Positions 11,502 through 21,706 of a DNA stretch of 64,000 nucleotides are shown here, one piece after another. The stretch's first letter is position 1, and each line of letters opens with the position of its first letter. The translations under genes were made by a program, and so were the position numbers. The notes below the pieces were generated by a model, which was not told where the DNA came from, made no database searches, and saw only the letters and a list, made by a program, of their open reading frames with translations. The DNA is from Bimastos eiseni (Eukaryota > Annelida > Clitellata > Crassiclitellata > Lumbricidae), in assembly GCA_959347315.1 (NCBI GenBank), contig OY365819.1, positions 23,826,589 through 23,890,588 on the forward strand, in the 5' to 3' direction.

Positions 11502-12149
11502 TTGGTTCATGGCTTCATCCCTTGAAGTCGCGATTTACAACACTGCAGCAAACTTCCCGCATGGGTTTGGTTGCACTTTCACACGTTTGACGGGAGGCTG
11601 TCCACGAGCAGCTTGCAAGATGGCCGTACTGGCAAAAGCTGCGCACACACACGCGCGCACACACACACGAATACAGGCACGAAGGCATATGAGTGGCATA
11701 TCAAGTACAGGTGTGTAGATGCATATAATTATAAGGACTATGCAGCATGATCATTGTTTCAATTGTTATTTCCAGTGCATTTCTCTCAGCTGTCTACTTG
11801 GCCCATTTGAGCCTATTCAGATAGACTGACCACACCGGTCCATTTGTTTAAGATTGTACCCCAGGCGGATGAGATGCTTTGGAGAGATCTGATTGGTAGC
11901 TAGCAGGCGGTAGGTATTCATTAGACCACGCCCTAAAAACTTGGCCTTTAAGGTACAAGCGGGGGTGGGCATTGTCCTGTGTGTGTTAAGTTTATTTACC
12001 GGCGCATTCATGACAAGGATAATATGCGTCGGGCATTGTCCTAGTCTGAGTTGAAATTATATAGAGAGTAAATATCCTCTCCCCTACAAAATCAGACCAG
12101 TATTCTTTCCCTTCTCCTTACGCGTCTACCGCAGCCGAAACTCGAGAAC

Positions 12150-12945
12150 CACCGCTGCCGTCTCAATTTCTGTCTGTCTCTATCTCTGTCTGTCTGTTTT
12201 CTCTGTTTCTGCATGTCTATCACTCTGTCGATGTCCATCTGTCTCTGTCTGTATAGCAGATGTGCATTGTACTGTCTGCCTTAGTTTGCTTAACTGTCAC
12301 TGTCTGTAAGTACCCGTCAGTGACGGTCTGTCTATGCCTGCCAGTGTTGTCTGTAGGTGTGTGTGTCTGTTTCTACATGTTTGGCTGCCTCGGAATGTCT
12401 GTCTCTGTTTGACTGCCTGTGTAAGCCTGACACTGTATGTCCGTCATTCCCTGTCCGTCTGCTTGCCTGTTCCTGTGTATCTATCTCTGTCTATTTATCG
12501 ACGCGGTCTCTATATCTCAGTCTGTTTGTCTGTAGATCTAACTGTTTTTCTCCTCATGTCTAGCTCTGCCGTTCTTTTATGTCTCTTTGTCGGCTTGTAT
12601 GTCTGCCTGCCTGTTAATCTGTCTGCCTGTATCTGCCCGTTACTGTCTGTCTCTGTCTGCCTGTGTCTGCCAACCAGTAACTGCTGTCTCTGTCCGTTTA
12701 TGCACACATGCTAACATACATACACACGTACACACATGCAGACATACATGCACATGCATACAAGCAAAACACAACCAGACACACACACTCATACGTAAGC
12801 ATAGACACGCATACGTATGCACAAACATACACAAACACATACGCAGACATACACACGCAAACATGCGAGAGCACGCGGTACACACATGCATCCACACATA
12901 CACTGTCACAACTGCACACACACACGCATACACTATATAAATGTA
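12150..12945. repeat. (CTGT)n-like tract followed by (CA)n-like tract
   Basis: The stretch 12,150-12,700 is dominated by CTGTCTGTCT-type units and 12,700-12,945 by ACACATACACAC-type units. Long Cys/Leu/Val or Thr/His-rich reading frames on both strands are artefacts of this composition. I see no gene in 11,502-12,149 or 12,946-13,389. Confidence 0.8.
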
Positions 12946-13389
12946 AATATACGATCCGATATCTGCATAAAGAGCCTGAAGTAGAAGGCTCATATTAAAA
13001 CAAGCATATAAACTTAATTTATAGAAAACGTGCACGTGTGTAGCTGTGTACAGGTACATACATCTCTCGCCTTGACTCAGCTTTTACAGTACATGATTGA
13101 CCATGTGGCACGATCTAATTAACGGAAGCCGCTATTGATGAATTTAGATCCCTAGCGATTGGTCCCCAGTATCCTGTTAGCTCCACCCATGTCGTCGGTA
13201 AGGCGCGATTCATGCGAGATTCGCGCGCGAAAAGTGCCTCGGTTAACGCGCCACAACGCAACAATCTCCCGCTAAGTGACGCGTTAGACTCACGTTGGGG
13301 CGCTAATGACACGTCAACGATGCATTAAAACTACTATGATGCTGGCAGTACTGTATAAGATCTATAGCCTATAGGTAAGAATAGCGTGT

Positions 13390-13525
13390 TATGGTCTACT
13401 AGGCCCAATATTTTGCTTACAGTGATATAATGATGAACAAACTGTTTCGCATGGCAGTTTTTTCCGGGAAACTGGTTCTTTTCAACCTGTTTTATATTAT
13501 ATAATGGCAACCACTATGCCTAATT
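13390..13525 (+). repeat. Mariner-related fragment
   Basis: This stretch aligns with 18,795-18,930, the 3' part of the mariner relic. Shared blocks include ATGGCAGTTTT, AAACTGGT and ATAATGGCAACCAC in the same order. It is a broken copy of that 3' region. Confidence 0.5.
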
Positions 13526-13616
13526 TTATTAACTAATGCAAAATTTCAGTTTGTTATTGCATTCAACATCGCATAAGCTGCTAATAGAGCGCCTTTGAAT
13601 AGATATCCTGGAGCGA

Positions 13617-13738
13617 CGAACATTTACATTGAACATTTACATTGAACATTTACATTGAACATTTACATTGAACATTTACATTGAACATTTACATTGAACA
13701 TTTACATTGAACATTTACATTGAACATTTACATTAAAT
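13617..13738. repeat. 13-nt tandem repeat (GAACATTTACATT)
   Basis: About nine nearly perfect head-to-tail copies of GAACATTTACATT lie here, decaying at the 3' end. The array ends about 90 nt before the orphan propeller exon. The near identity of units suggests recent expansion. Confidence 0.9.
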
Positions 13739-13825
13739 ATTCACATAGGTAAATGTTCGATTGGACAGCGTCACAGTAAATGAACAGTCAATTATTTGAA
13801 CATTAATGATTGTTCTGTTTAATTT

Positions 13826-14709
13826 TAGTAACTCGTCCAATTTCCGTCATCTTCACCCAGAAGATTGAGCTACAAGCAGATGACCATATATTTGGAGTCA
13901 CTAAACTGCGAGATGAAATCTACGTCTTTTATCGGTCATATTCAGTTGCTAATGAACCAAGCGTGACTCGAGTCTTCGAGTATCGACATCCGTTTCATCT
14001 TCGGATGGAAATAGAAATAACAGAGATTGTTTTTCCAGAAGATATGGTATCCAGTGTGAAAGACAATTATCACTACATCTCTGACTCTGAGGCGAATTGC
14101 GTCTGGAAGATTACAATGGAAACAGATGACGAACCGAAAATCATCAAATGGTTGACCCTTGATTATCAGCCACGCACTCTGTCATTGTTCAGTGATGGTC
14201 AATTGTTGGTGGTCAGTAATTCATCGCCAATTCTGTTGGTTTACGGATCACACGCAGAACTTATTCGATCAATTTTGTTACCAAAAGAAATTGAGAATCC
14301 AATTCAAGCAATGGAAACATCCATTGGGAATTTCATCATCATTTAGAAGTGGACGGAATAGATTGGGTCAAGTGGGACAGACAGATCAATGAATTTGGTC
14401 GTAAGGGAATTAACCAGAGATGGACAGATGGTCATACGTCGTTTTAGTTCTACAAGGGAGGAATTGAAAAACCTGTCGTACTTTTCACTCGATTCAGACG
14501 AACAGATTTTTGTTGTTGATTCTGGCAATAATATAGTGGTTCTCTTGGATTCAGATCTTAGATGGATTCGAATTCTTAGTCCAGCGAAGGAGGCGACAGA
14601 AGAAACCATGATCCTAATGCCACGAAAATTGTTCTACGACGAAGAAAATAAACAACTATTCGTCGGAGATGTTTTTGGCGTCAATGTTTACACTTTAAGT
14701 CGTAAATAA
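13826..14709 (+). pseudogene. Orphan NHL-type beta-propeller exon (paralogue of 31,632-32,515)
   Basis: The exon opens after a TTTAATTTTAG acceptor and reads the same propeller as the intact copy at 31,632-32,515. Shared blocks include GSHAELIRSI versus GSDAELIRSI, SIGNFII, LTRDGQMVIRRFS versus VSRDGQMIIRRFS, and the ending YTLSRK versus YTISRK. Sequence after the stop is also similar (CTTAATTTTCATCA against CCTAATTTTTATCA), so genomic DNA was duplicated and not just a cDNA. Two in-frame stops (14,344-14,346 and 14,356-14,358) fall where the intact copy has an acidic loop, and some bases are missing there. No matching CARD, TRADD-N-like or SH3 exons are visible upstream. It is most likely a truncated pseudogene. 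Confidence 0.7.
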
Positions 14710-14799
14710 ACTTAATTTTCATCAGTAAATTTCTTACACGCAAATGCATCCATTTAAAAATTCTTGCGATTTACGAGAAAAACCTACTAATTTCTCCAA

Positions 14800-14870
14800 T
14801 ATTTTGAGGACGAGGAGGTAGCTGAATGGTGTAAAGTATTCGCCTCTCCTGTCTCTACCTATATAGGCCC
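14800..14870 (+). repeat. Possible tRNA-like SINE head
   Basis: GGTAGCTGAATGGTGTAAAG resembles a tRNA A-box region, followed by CGCCTCTCCTGTCTC. No clear B box is seen, so this is a weak call. The flanking 14,871-16,187 shows no supported gene. Confidence 0.3.
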
Positions 14871-16187
14871 TCCCTTCTGTCAATGTCCATCTCCCAAGAC
14901 TTCGACTCCCTCCCTTGTCTTCCTCTCTCCTCCACCATCAATCATCATCATCCTTCAACCCTCCCCATTTTTCAGGATGACTGAATTGATAAATAAAATA
15001 TTCAGCGAAATAAATTATTTAAGTATAATATGTCGAAAATCTAAACGAAGACGATATGATTCTTAATTAGGCCCTTTGTGAAAGACTCATTATTGACTCT
15101 AAGTTTTGAATTTTATATGTATCATTTTATTTCCAAATAATATTACAAGGTATTCAAGACAGTCAATTAATTGGAATAGAATTCGTTGTTCGTGGACCGA
15201 TTCATCCTTTTGCCACAACTGAGAAAGTTCCAAACTTTTAATATCTGTTTATAAAAACAACAAAAAGTAAATATACGGGATGCTTACTTGCAGCATAAGA
15301 TCAAACCATCACCTAGCTACGCTGAGCAAACGTTTGCTGAACGTGAAGACTGAATGATGAAGTCTGCAATTCTCAGAAACATAAATGGCTTGAAATGGAG
15401 AGAAATTCCAATAAGAAACAAAATTAAACTTAGGCAATTTAAAGTTTTCATTGACTCTTGCGAGCTGCACTGTGGAGCTGTCACTTATCCCAATTAAGCC
15501 TAAGCCATTAGAATCCATCCCCATAGCCTCTTCATTTTGCTGCCATTTGGAATCCGATGGGAAGCAAAAGCAAAGGCTAACCAACCTGATTTAGATGCTA
15601 ATGCTCATCACTTCTGTCTCAAAACCTGACAGTTTTATTGTGGATGGTAACAATTTCTAATGAGATGAGCACATTGATGATCACAATCAGCGGCAGCAAC
15701 ATCTCTGAAGCGTTGCCATTCTGCAAAATAATCTTGAGATTCTCTCTTGACTGTTTGTGGCTCCACAGTCCAGGTCCATGTATTCCTCCTGGACTATTCC
15801 AGTTTTTAGAATCAAATCAAAGTATTTATTTAGAAATTAAAAAAATATCGTTGAATATACGTAAATGCACCTGACGCGTTGAACTCGTGCCAATCGAGCG
15901 TTAATGACGCTTCATTGAAGCATAAACAATGCAATTAGGCCTGCGCGCATAGTAGGCCTACTGTTGGTTGACATGACATTGGGTCTCTGTGTTTATCTCA
16001 CATGAGACCCAATTAGGAATTAATAGTTCCGCCAGATGGCTCGTTTAGGGCCACCTAGTGTCAGAGGTGAACAATTGCAAGCGTAGCTCAACATGAGGTA
16101 AACATAAGACTGGGCAAATTCAACATAGTCATACTTAACATTAAACAAGGGTTTGTGCGTGTACGCTAGCTTAGTATAACAGTATTG

Positions 16188-17130
16188 AGAGTAGGGTAGG
16201 AAGGGGTAAGATGACCCCCGAAGTAAAATGGACACTATGAGCGAAAACTACCCCAGACATTTTCGCGAATATCCATTGAACACCTATGTAGATGTATTAT
16301 GGACAGAGGATAATGGTGCAAGTATTGACGATTCATGGCAGGTATTATCGTATACAGGAATTTGGCGTATTCGACGACGATTGCCGGCCACTCTCTAGAC
16401 ACGTGTTTGGTTTTTTTTTAAATAATTTTCTTTTTAAAGATCGTAAACATGCGGCACCGATAATTGATCTTTAGGGTAAGTAAGAGATGTATTTTCTGAA
16501 AGTGCTTTACAATGTAGTTCGGTTGTCTGTATGATTCTTTTTGAAAGGTAATTGTCATTTGATATCGCGTAGATGGTTGTGAAGTTGGTAGGGTAGGCTC
16601 TGGTGTCCATCCTCTCCTTACATACGGGGTAATATGGGCAGTTAAATTTCAATTACACCGTTAATAAAACATTAAGCAGAACGAGAATACTATACGCTAA
16701 TAGCTACGTATGTAAGACCAACGTGTAGGTAGTAACATTGTATTATGTCACTACCGAGATAAATTTACATTATGAAGACTGCATAAGTAATTAACAGCTA
16801 AGCCTGTCAGGGATGCTAGACTGTGAGAACAATGCTGAAGCTAGTAAGCTTGAGTTAGCCAAAATTAGGCTGGTGTTACAGTGGACTCCACTGTCCATCT
16901 TACCCTTTTGTATGTTAAAGATGGACACTACACCGGTTCAACTGTGAATTGTTAGGCCTATATAGAAAAATTATATTGTCTTCTGGACTAATTCGATGAT
17001 AAAAATAATTAGGAGCTATATTTCTGAGAGGTTCGTATTAAAATGTGTTCTCAACTTCCTTATTAACCCTTTCTTTATAGGTGAACCAATGCTTAATGTG
17101 TCCATCTTCCACCCTTCTACCCTACATCTA
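16188..17130. mobile_element. MITE-like element with imperfect inverted ends
   Basis: GAGTAGGGTAGGAAGGGG at about 16,190 mirrors the reverse complement of 17,100-17,130 (ATGTAGGGTAGAAGGGTGG). The interior is AT-rich and has no transposase. Part of the interior (16,672-16,720) is nearly identical to the mariner relic at 18,752-18,800, so pieces are nested or chimeric. Boundaries are approximate. Confidence 0.45.
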
Positions 17131-17283
17131 GTGGCCTAGAGAGCTGGGTTGAGAACTAGAGTGAAACGTCATTAGTGTTACGATTAGGCTTTAGAACTTC
17201 CTTTTGGACAACAACTTGATACAATTATGAAATAAGGCAGGCATGGAGTTCCAGATTCTACATTTATTATAGAGATTGTCGCA

Positions 17284-17285
<2 letters not shown>

Positions 17286-17346
<61 letters not shown>
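17286..17346. repeat. (TA)n microsatellite
   Basis: About thirty uninterrupted TA units. I see nothing else in 17,131-17,890 beyond this tract. Confidence 0.95.
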
Positions 17347-17350
<4 letters not shown>

Positions 17351-17890
17351 ATTATGCTCGCATTGCCTCTATGTGCTCCTACCTAACATTGCGATGTTTG
17401 AAATGGACAAGGATCAAGAATTTTCTGGTTGCGATTGATGTTCGTGCGAATGCATAGGAAGGCAATGTAGCACTGTTTAAACCATTATTACGTATAAGCA
17501 AAGCTGTAGAGTTACGCCTACAATGATGATAGACAACGCCAAACGAATTAATGTAGATACAATTGTTGCCTCTGGTTCATTTTTATTCTGTGAATAGGCT
17601 TACGTAGGTCTAAACATGTGCGTGTCTCGCGTGTTCATTTGAGTGTGTTCGTATGGGGTGATGTTAGTTGTTGTTTAACGACATTGTGTGATAACAGAGA
17701 CCATTAACGTCACCCTCCTCCTTTATCCAGGCTTGAGACTGGCACTGTCAGGGCCTAAACACAGTGACGGAGTTGCCTGTGCTCGTATGAGTACGTGTTT
17801 GTGTGCTTAAGTCACGTGTACCGTATGCGCGCGTGTGAGTGCGCTATCCCGGTGTTTTGGACTTTGACGGCGATCATATCGAAGTCGAAC

Positions 17891-19087
17891 TATAGGGTGA
17901 CACAAAAGTTCACCGTTTTAAACTTAAATATTTCGGTCAAAAAGATTCGGATTTTTAAAATATTTGACAAGCCTATATATGACTGAAGTATATTATGACC
18001 CTAAAATTTTTAAGTCGAACGTGAGTTAAATGACGTGATAGTGCACACAAGGGCGCGCGAGGTGCATTTCCGGCCTGGATATGACGTACATGTAACCATT
18101 AATATTAATTAATTTAGTACAAATAGGAGCGTCGACACTAGACTGCGGGAGACAGATCTAATGCTTTGTTCACCGATGAGTCACCGTTTAATGTATATTA
18201 TGTACTGAATGCACAATATGATACCGTTTAGATTTCATAGGAGGATGACGATCCGTCTGCTCGACTGACAAAGTTTAGGCCCTCAATGGTGATGTGGGGT
18301 GGGATGACGGCCATGGGTCTCACTGGCCTTCACTTTGTGCCAAATGGTACCAGTCAAAACTCGCAGAACTTGCATTACATACATTCTCGAGCAACACGCG
18401 AAGCCAGCGCTAGAGAGACAATGGCAGTTTTTCGCAATGAAAGTTTATTTGTTGATCTTGTGAGCATTTTAGCAGGATTGTGCGCGCTGTCATACATCAG
18501 CTGTGACGACAAAGTGGCTTGATTACAAACTCCCGTCACGAATAAAACCAAAAGATTGGCCACCGAAAACTCTCCGGATCTCTTTCCTATTGAGAACTTG
18601 TTAAGTATTTAGTCTTTCGGCATTTATAAAGATCCTAAGTCAAAGAACGCTGATCAGCTCAATCGTCGCCCCCAACGAGAGTGGAGAGCGATAGAAGTTG
18701 AGACTCTTCGATAGCTGATCCAATCTACGCCGTATAAGGTCCGTACTATCACTAAGCAGAACGAAAATACTATACGCTAATAGCTACGTATGTAAGACCA
18801 CATTGTGTTATGGTATACCGGACAAAATATTTTGTTTTATGGACATTATAATGAACATGCTGAATCGAATGGCAGTTTTAGCCGAAAACTGGTCCTCTTT
18901 AATTTTTTTATTATAATGGCAACCACGTAGACCTACCGGATCAAAGCCAAATTTGTACCAATGTTTTTCAATACTTGGGCACATTATGCATAGGCCTATG
19001 CGCTGACAAAATATCAAAAAAATATGAAGCCGTTACTGAGAAAATGCATTTTTAAAGTGGTTAACGAACTTTTGTGTCACCCTATAT
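17891..19087 (+). mobile_element. mariner/Tc1-type DNA transposon relic with both terminal inverted repeats
   Basis: The left end TATAGGGTGACACAAAAGTT is mirrored by the right end AACTTTTGTGTCACCCTATA at 19,067-19,086. The span is about 1.2 kb, normal for a mariner. Inside, the plus strand carries transposase remnants: LFTDESPFNVYYVLNAQYDT near 18,165, SMVMWGGMTAMGLTGLHF near 18,280, and DWPP then NSPDLFPIENL in a shifted frame near 18,555-18,600. The first and last catalytic Asp regions are thus recognisable, but stops and frameshifts break the gene. The short inverted ends with TA flanks fit this superfamily. Confidence 0.8.
18121..18760 (+). pseudogene. mariner-type transposase remnant
   Basis: Readable blocks in order are TDESPFNVYYV (first catalytic Asp), VMWGGMTAMGLTGLHFVPNG, then after a gap the DWPP and SPDLFPIENL block (third catalytic Asp), then QREWRAIEVETLR before the 3' end. 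The normal product is about 345 residues. Here at least two frame changes and several stops separate the blocks, and the segment carrying the second catalytic Asp is not readable. Confidence 0.7.
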
Positions 19088-19699
19088 AATATGGGGCAGA
19101 ATCGAAAGGCAAAATCTCATTCGGCTTCTTCTGATTTTATATTGAGTGAGGACAATACTTGTACACATCGATCTTACTCTGCCGGAAGAAATTATGTGGA
19201 CGTACCAAGCGACAACTGACTGCATAGCGAACGATTGACCCAAGCAAGGCATCTGTCGACACGTACATGTAGCGAGGTAGTTCCACTGCTGTTCTGATAG
19301 TTGGGTGCGTGCTATTATCAACGTTCTCCGTCCCCTACCCAGGGTACTTTCACGCGGGTGCGTCATTGTCACGTGGCCGATGCACGTGTAGTAGACGAAG
19401 TGGCGTCGCTAGTCTAGCGGGTTGGGGGGATGCGGACCGCACCCCCGAGGGATGACACCAAAATGACACAATGACTGTCTGAAACAGCGTTTGCGCAGAA
19501 TTTTACCTAAAATTCATTTATTTAAAATTAATAATTACAGGTAACAAATCATATTTCGTAACCACATCTTACAAGTATGTGATACATTGTATCAATTTAC
19601 GTGACGCTTAAACTCTATGCTTAGGATATTGACTTACCTTTTTGAACCTTCTAATTCACTGTTGTCGGTGTCGTCATTATTACCCAGTAATGCGCCTTT

Positions 19700-19815
19700 A
19701 TTTCACAAGCTGCTTAAGGCTGATTCGTATCGCCATAGTTAGACTGGTAGCCCCTCCAAGTAGATTTGTTGAGGGGGCGCTATATAAATGTCAAAACGAA
19801 AATAAATGAATGAAT
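19700..19815 (+). repeat. LINE/SINE 3'-tail repeat
   Basis: CAAGTAGATTTGTTGAGGGG then GCGCTATATAAATG ends in AAATAAATGAATGAATT. The same tail in reverse lies at 56,335-56,400. The short terminal repeats are typical 3' ends of CR1/L2-type LINEs or derived SINEs. Nothing else is recognised in 19,088-19,699. Confidence 0.55.
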
Positions 19816-19921
19816 TATTGTATAGGAACTACCCTTACAGACTAGCTTCGCCTGGGATTGAATTTTGAATTCAGCGGGCGCGCTCTTCGCCCCTTAAATT
19901 CGCCCGATCTCGAGTATTTTA

Positions 19922-20254
19922 TTGGGAGAGAGCCTTGGTTATATGAAAGCGCGCCTGATTTGCACATTAAATTTAACTCTTTCAGACGATGCGAACGCAA
20001 TGGCAGTTGTTATTGTATCGAATGTGTGTGAATTATGCAATGTCGAAACTAAAAGTATCGAAATAGAAAGAAAATCATGTGCTGAAAATAGTCACGTTAA
20101 TCTAGGAATCCGCATATGTCGCTTTGCACAAATTTTCATATCGGCAGATCATTCCGTTCATGGGCCATTCTTGGGACAGAAATATAAAAATTCAGTATTT
20201 TGGGTTAGATTACGATTTACGAGAAACATTAGTAAAAATACCATGGCCTACTGA
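19922..20254 (+). other. Unassigned open reading frame, 110 codons
   Basis: This frame is open for 110 codons in ordinary-looking sequence that is not a microsatellite. The translation has several Cys (CELCNVE, RKSCAEN, GIRICRF) and no motif I recognise. No clear splice sites or start context were identified. It could be chance, a transposon fragment or an exon; I cannot decide. Confidence 0.2.
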
Positions 20255-20944
20255 TTAAGGATTATATATATATATATATATATATAAATTATGGTCTCGT
20301 AAAGAGAACGAAGGATCGAGTTCCATGTGGGGTGACACGATGAGTTACCGCACCGGGTGACACTAACCCTACTGATGTCTCTGAGTATATGCAGAAACAT
20401 GTACAACAGAGTCTCTATCGAGGTCGACTCATATCATTTATATATCATCGACGTAATTCTACTATATATGTGTCGTACACATTTGAGTATAATTCAATGA
20501 CCCAAAGTCCTTCGCTCGATACTTCAAGTGTGCAATGCTGATAAGCGATCGTCGGCGACGGAATAAAAACATGCATCGAGCTGAATAATTTCGTTAACCA
20601 ATATCCATCGTTTCTAGCGGACGAAACCCAAACGCTTAATTAACCTTGAACTCGATTGACCAAAATTGGTTCAGGACATCGCTTCTCAAACCGATTCATC
20701 GTCTATTTCAAAAGGCCCATCTTCACGCAAATCTATATCTCTTGCGATCCTTCCCCGTCCAAGCTTCCTCATCCTCAACAAAACATGTTCAACGGCTTTT
20801 CTGCCTCATACTCCAGTCTCCCTGGACAACCTTTCTGACGCGACGCTGTAATAGTGAATAAGTGGTTACCCGGCAAAAGATAGCGTTGCATTTAAAATAG
20901 CGCTTTACAAAATAGTTTGTAGTTAACTATAATGAATGATTCAT

Positions 20945-21195
20945 CCAGCATAGATTACATACAATACAACTCGGCATTTATAAGGCGCTTTAACACGACA
21001 ACCGCGCACGAAAACGCAGACACGTCTCGACGACGCAACTGCAGTTGTAATGCAGAGCATTGTGTGCGAAGGACTTGCTCAAGGTCCCTACACAGTGACT
21101 CATCGGATGAGGGTCGAACCCGCTCACTCAGCGCACACTCAGTGTTACGGGCCAACCGCTCTAACCAATCGGCCACCATGCCACAGAATCGGCCA
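20945..21195 (-). repeat. tRNA-derived SINE, nearly full length
   Basis: Read on the minus strand, 21,190 to 21,100 is tRNA-like: GGTGGCCGATTGGTTAGAGC (A box) and GGGTTCGACCC (B box). It is followed by a body that ends in AAAGCGCCTTATAAATG. A second head copy lies on the plus strand at 26,492-26,562. The internal Pol III promoter and unrelated 3' tail define a SINE. It is non-coding and uses LINE machinery in trans. Confidence 0.7.
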
Positions 21196-21584
21196 CTATG
21201 CCATACCATGATATCTCTGTCCTATAGGATTCATCATCTAACAGTTGGCCTGATTACGGATTAGTTTGGTCGCGTCATCTGACGATGCAGCGTGCGATAG
21301 AAGTAACTCAACAGGACCTTCCCGCTGCTGCCAGCTGGGAACGAGATAATAATAGCAATATTATGCAACCTCAAATAAGTAACAAACTTTGCATTTGTAA
21401 CTCAGTAACTTAGAAAACATTTGATCTAGGCCCCTATCTTATGCTAATTACTTATTTGTAAATATGCGACACAGTTGGCACTAAACTTGAAAATTGCGAA
21501 ATCCTTCTAAATGAGAAAATAGTGAAGAACAACGTTCAACATTTGTCAAGTAATTTTCGTTTGCCGTTATTTCTTCAAGACACA

Positions 21585-21706
21585 ATGAGACTTTGCGCAA
21601 TCGATGATTTTGATCCGAAACTGATGAACGAAAGCGATAGAAGAGGATTCATCGCCATAATGCAATGTCTTACAGTCGATCATATTCAGAAAGATCGACT
21701 TGAGAG
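21585..21706 (+). CDS. Exon 1 of the composite gene (start exon)
   Basis: The first ATG in a clean frame is at 21,585. It reads MRLCAIDDFDPKLMNESDRR and continues to CTTGAGAG|GTATGA, a good donor, leaving two bases of a split codon. I recognise no domain; the segment is charged and probably helical. Upstream in-frame codons run back to about 21,522, so the true start or an additional exon could lie earlier. Assignment to this gene rests on the matching phase with 22,574. Confidence 0.5.

Noticed and set aside
12334..12940. Cys/Leu/Val-rich frames suggesting a membrane or Cys-rich secreted protein
   Set aside because: They are produced by CTGT and ACAC repeats; several frames on both strands are open together.
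20646..20861. Three plus-strand frames open together
   Set aside because: Simultaneous openness in all frames reflects local lack of stop triplets and not coding; no motif was recognised.
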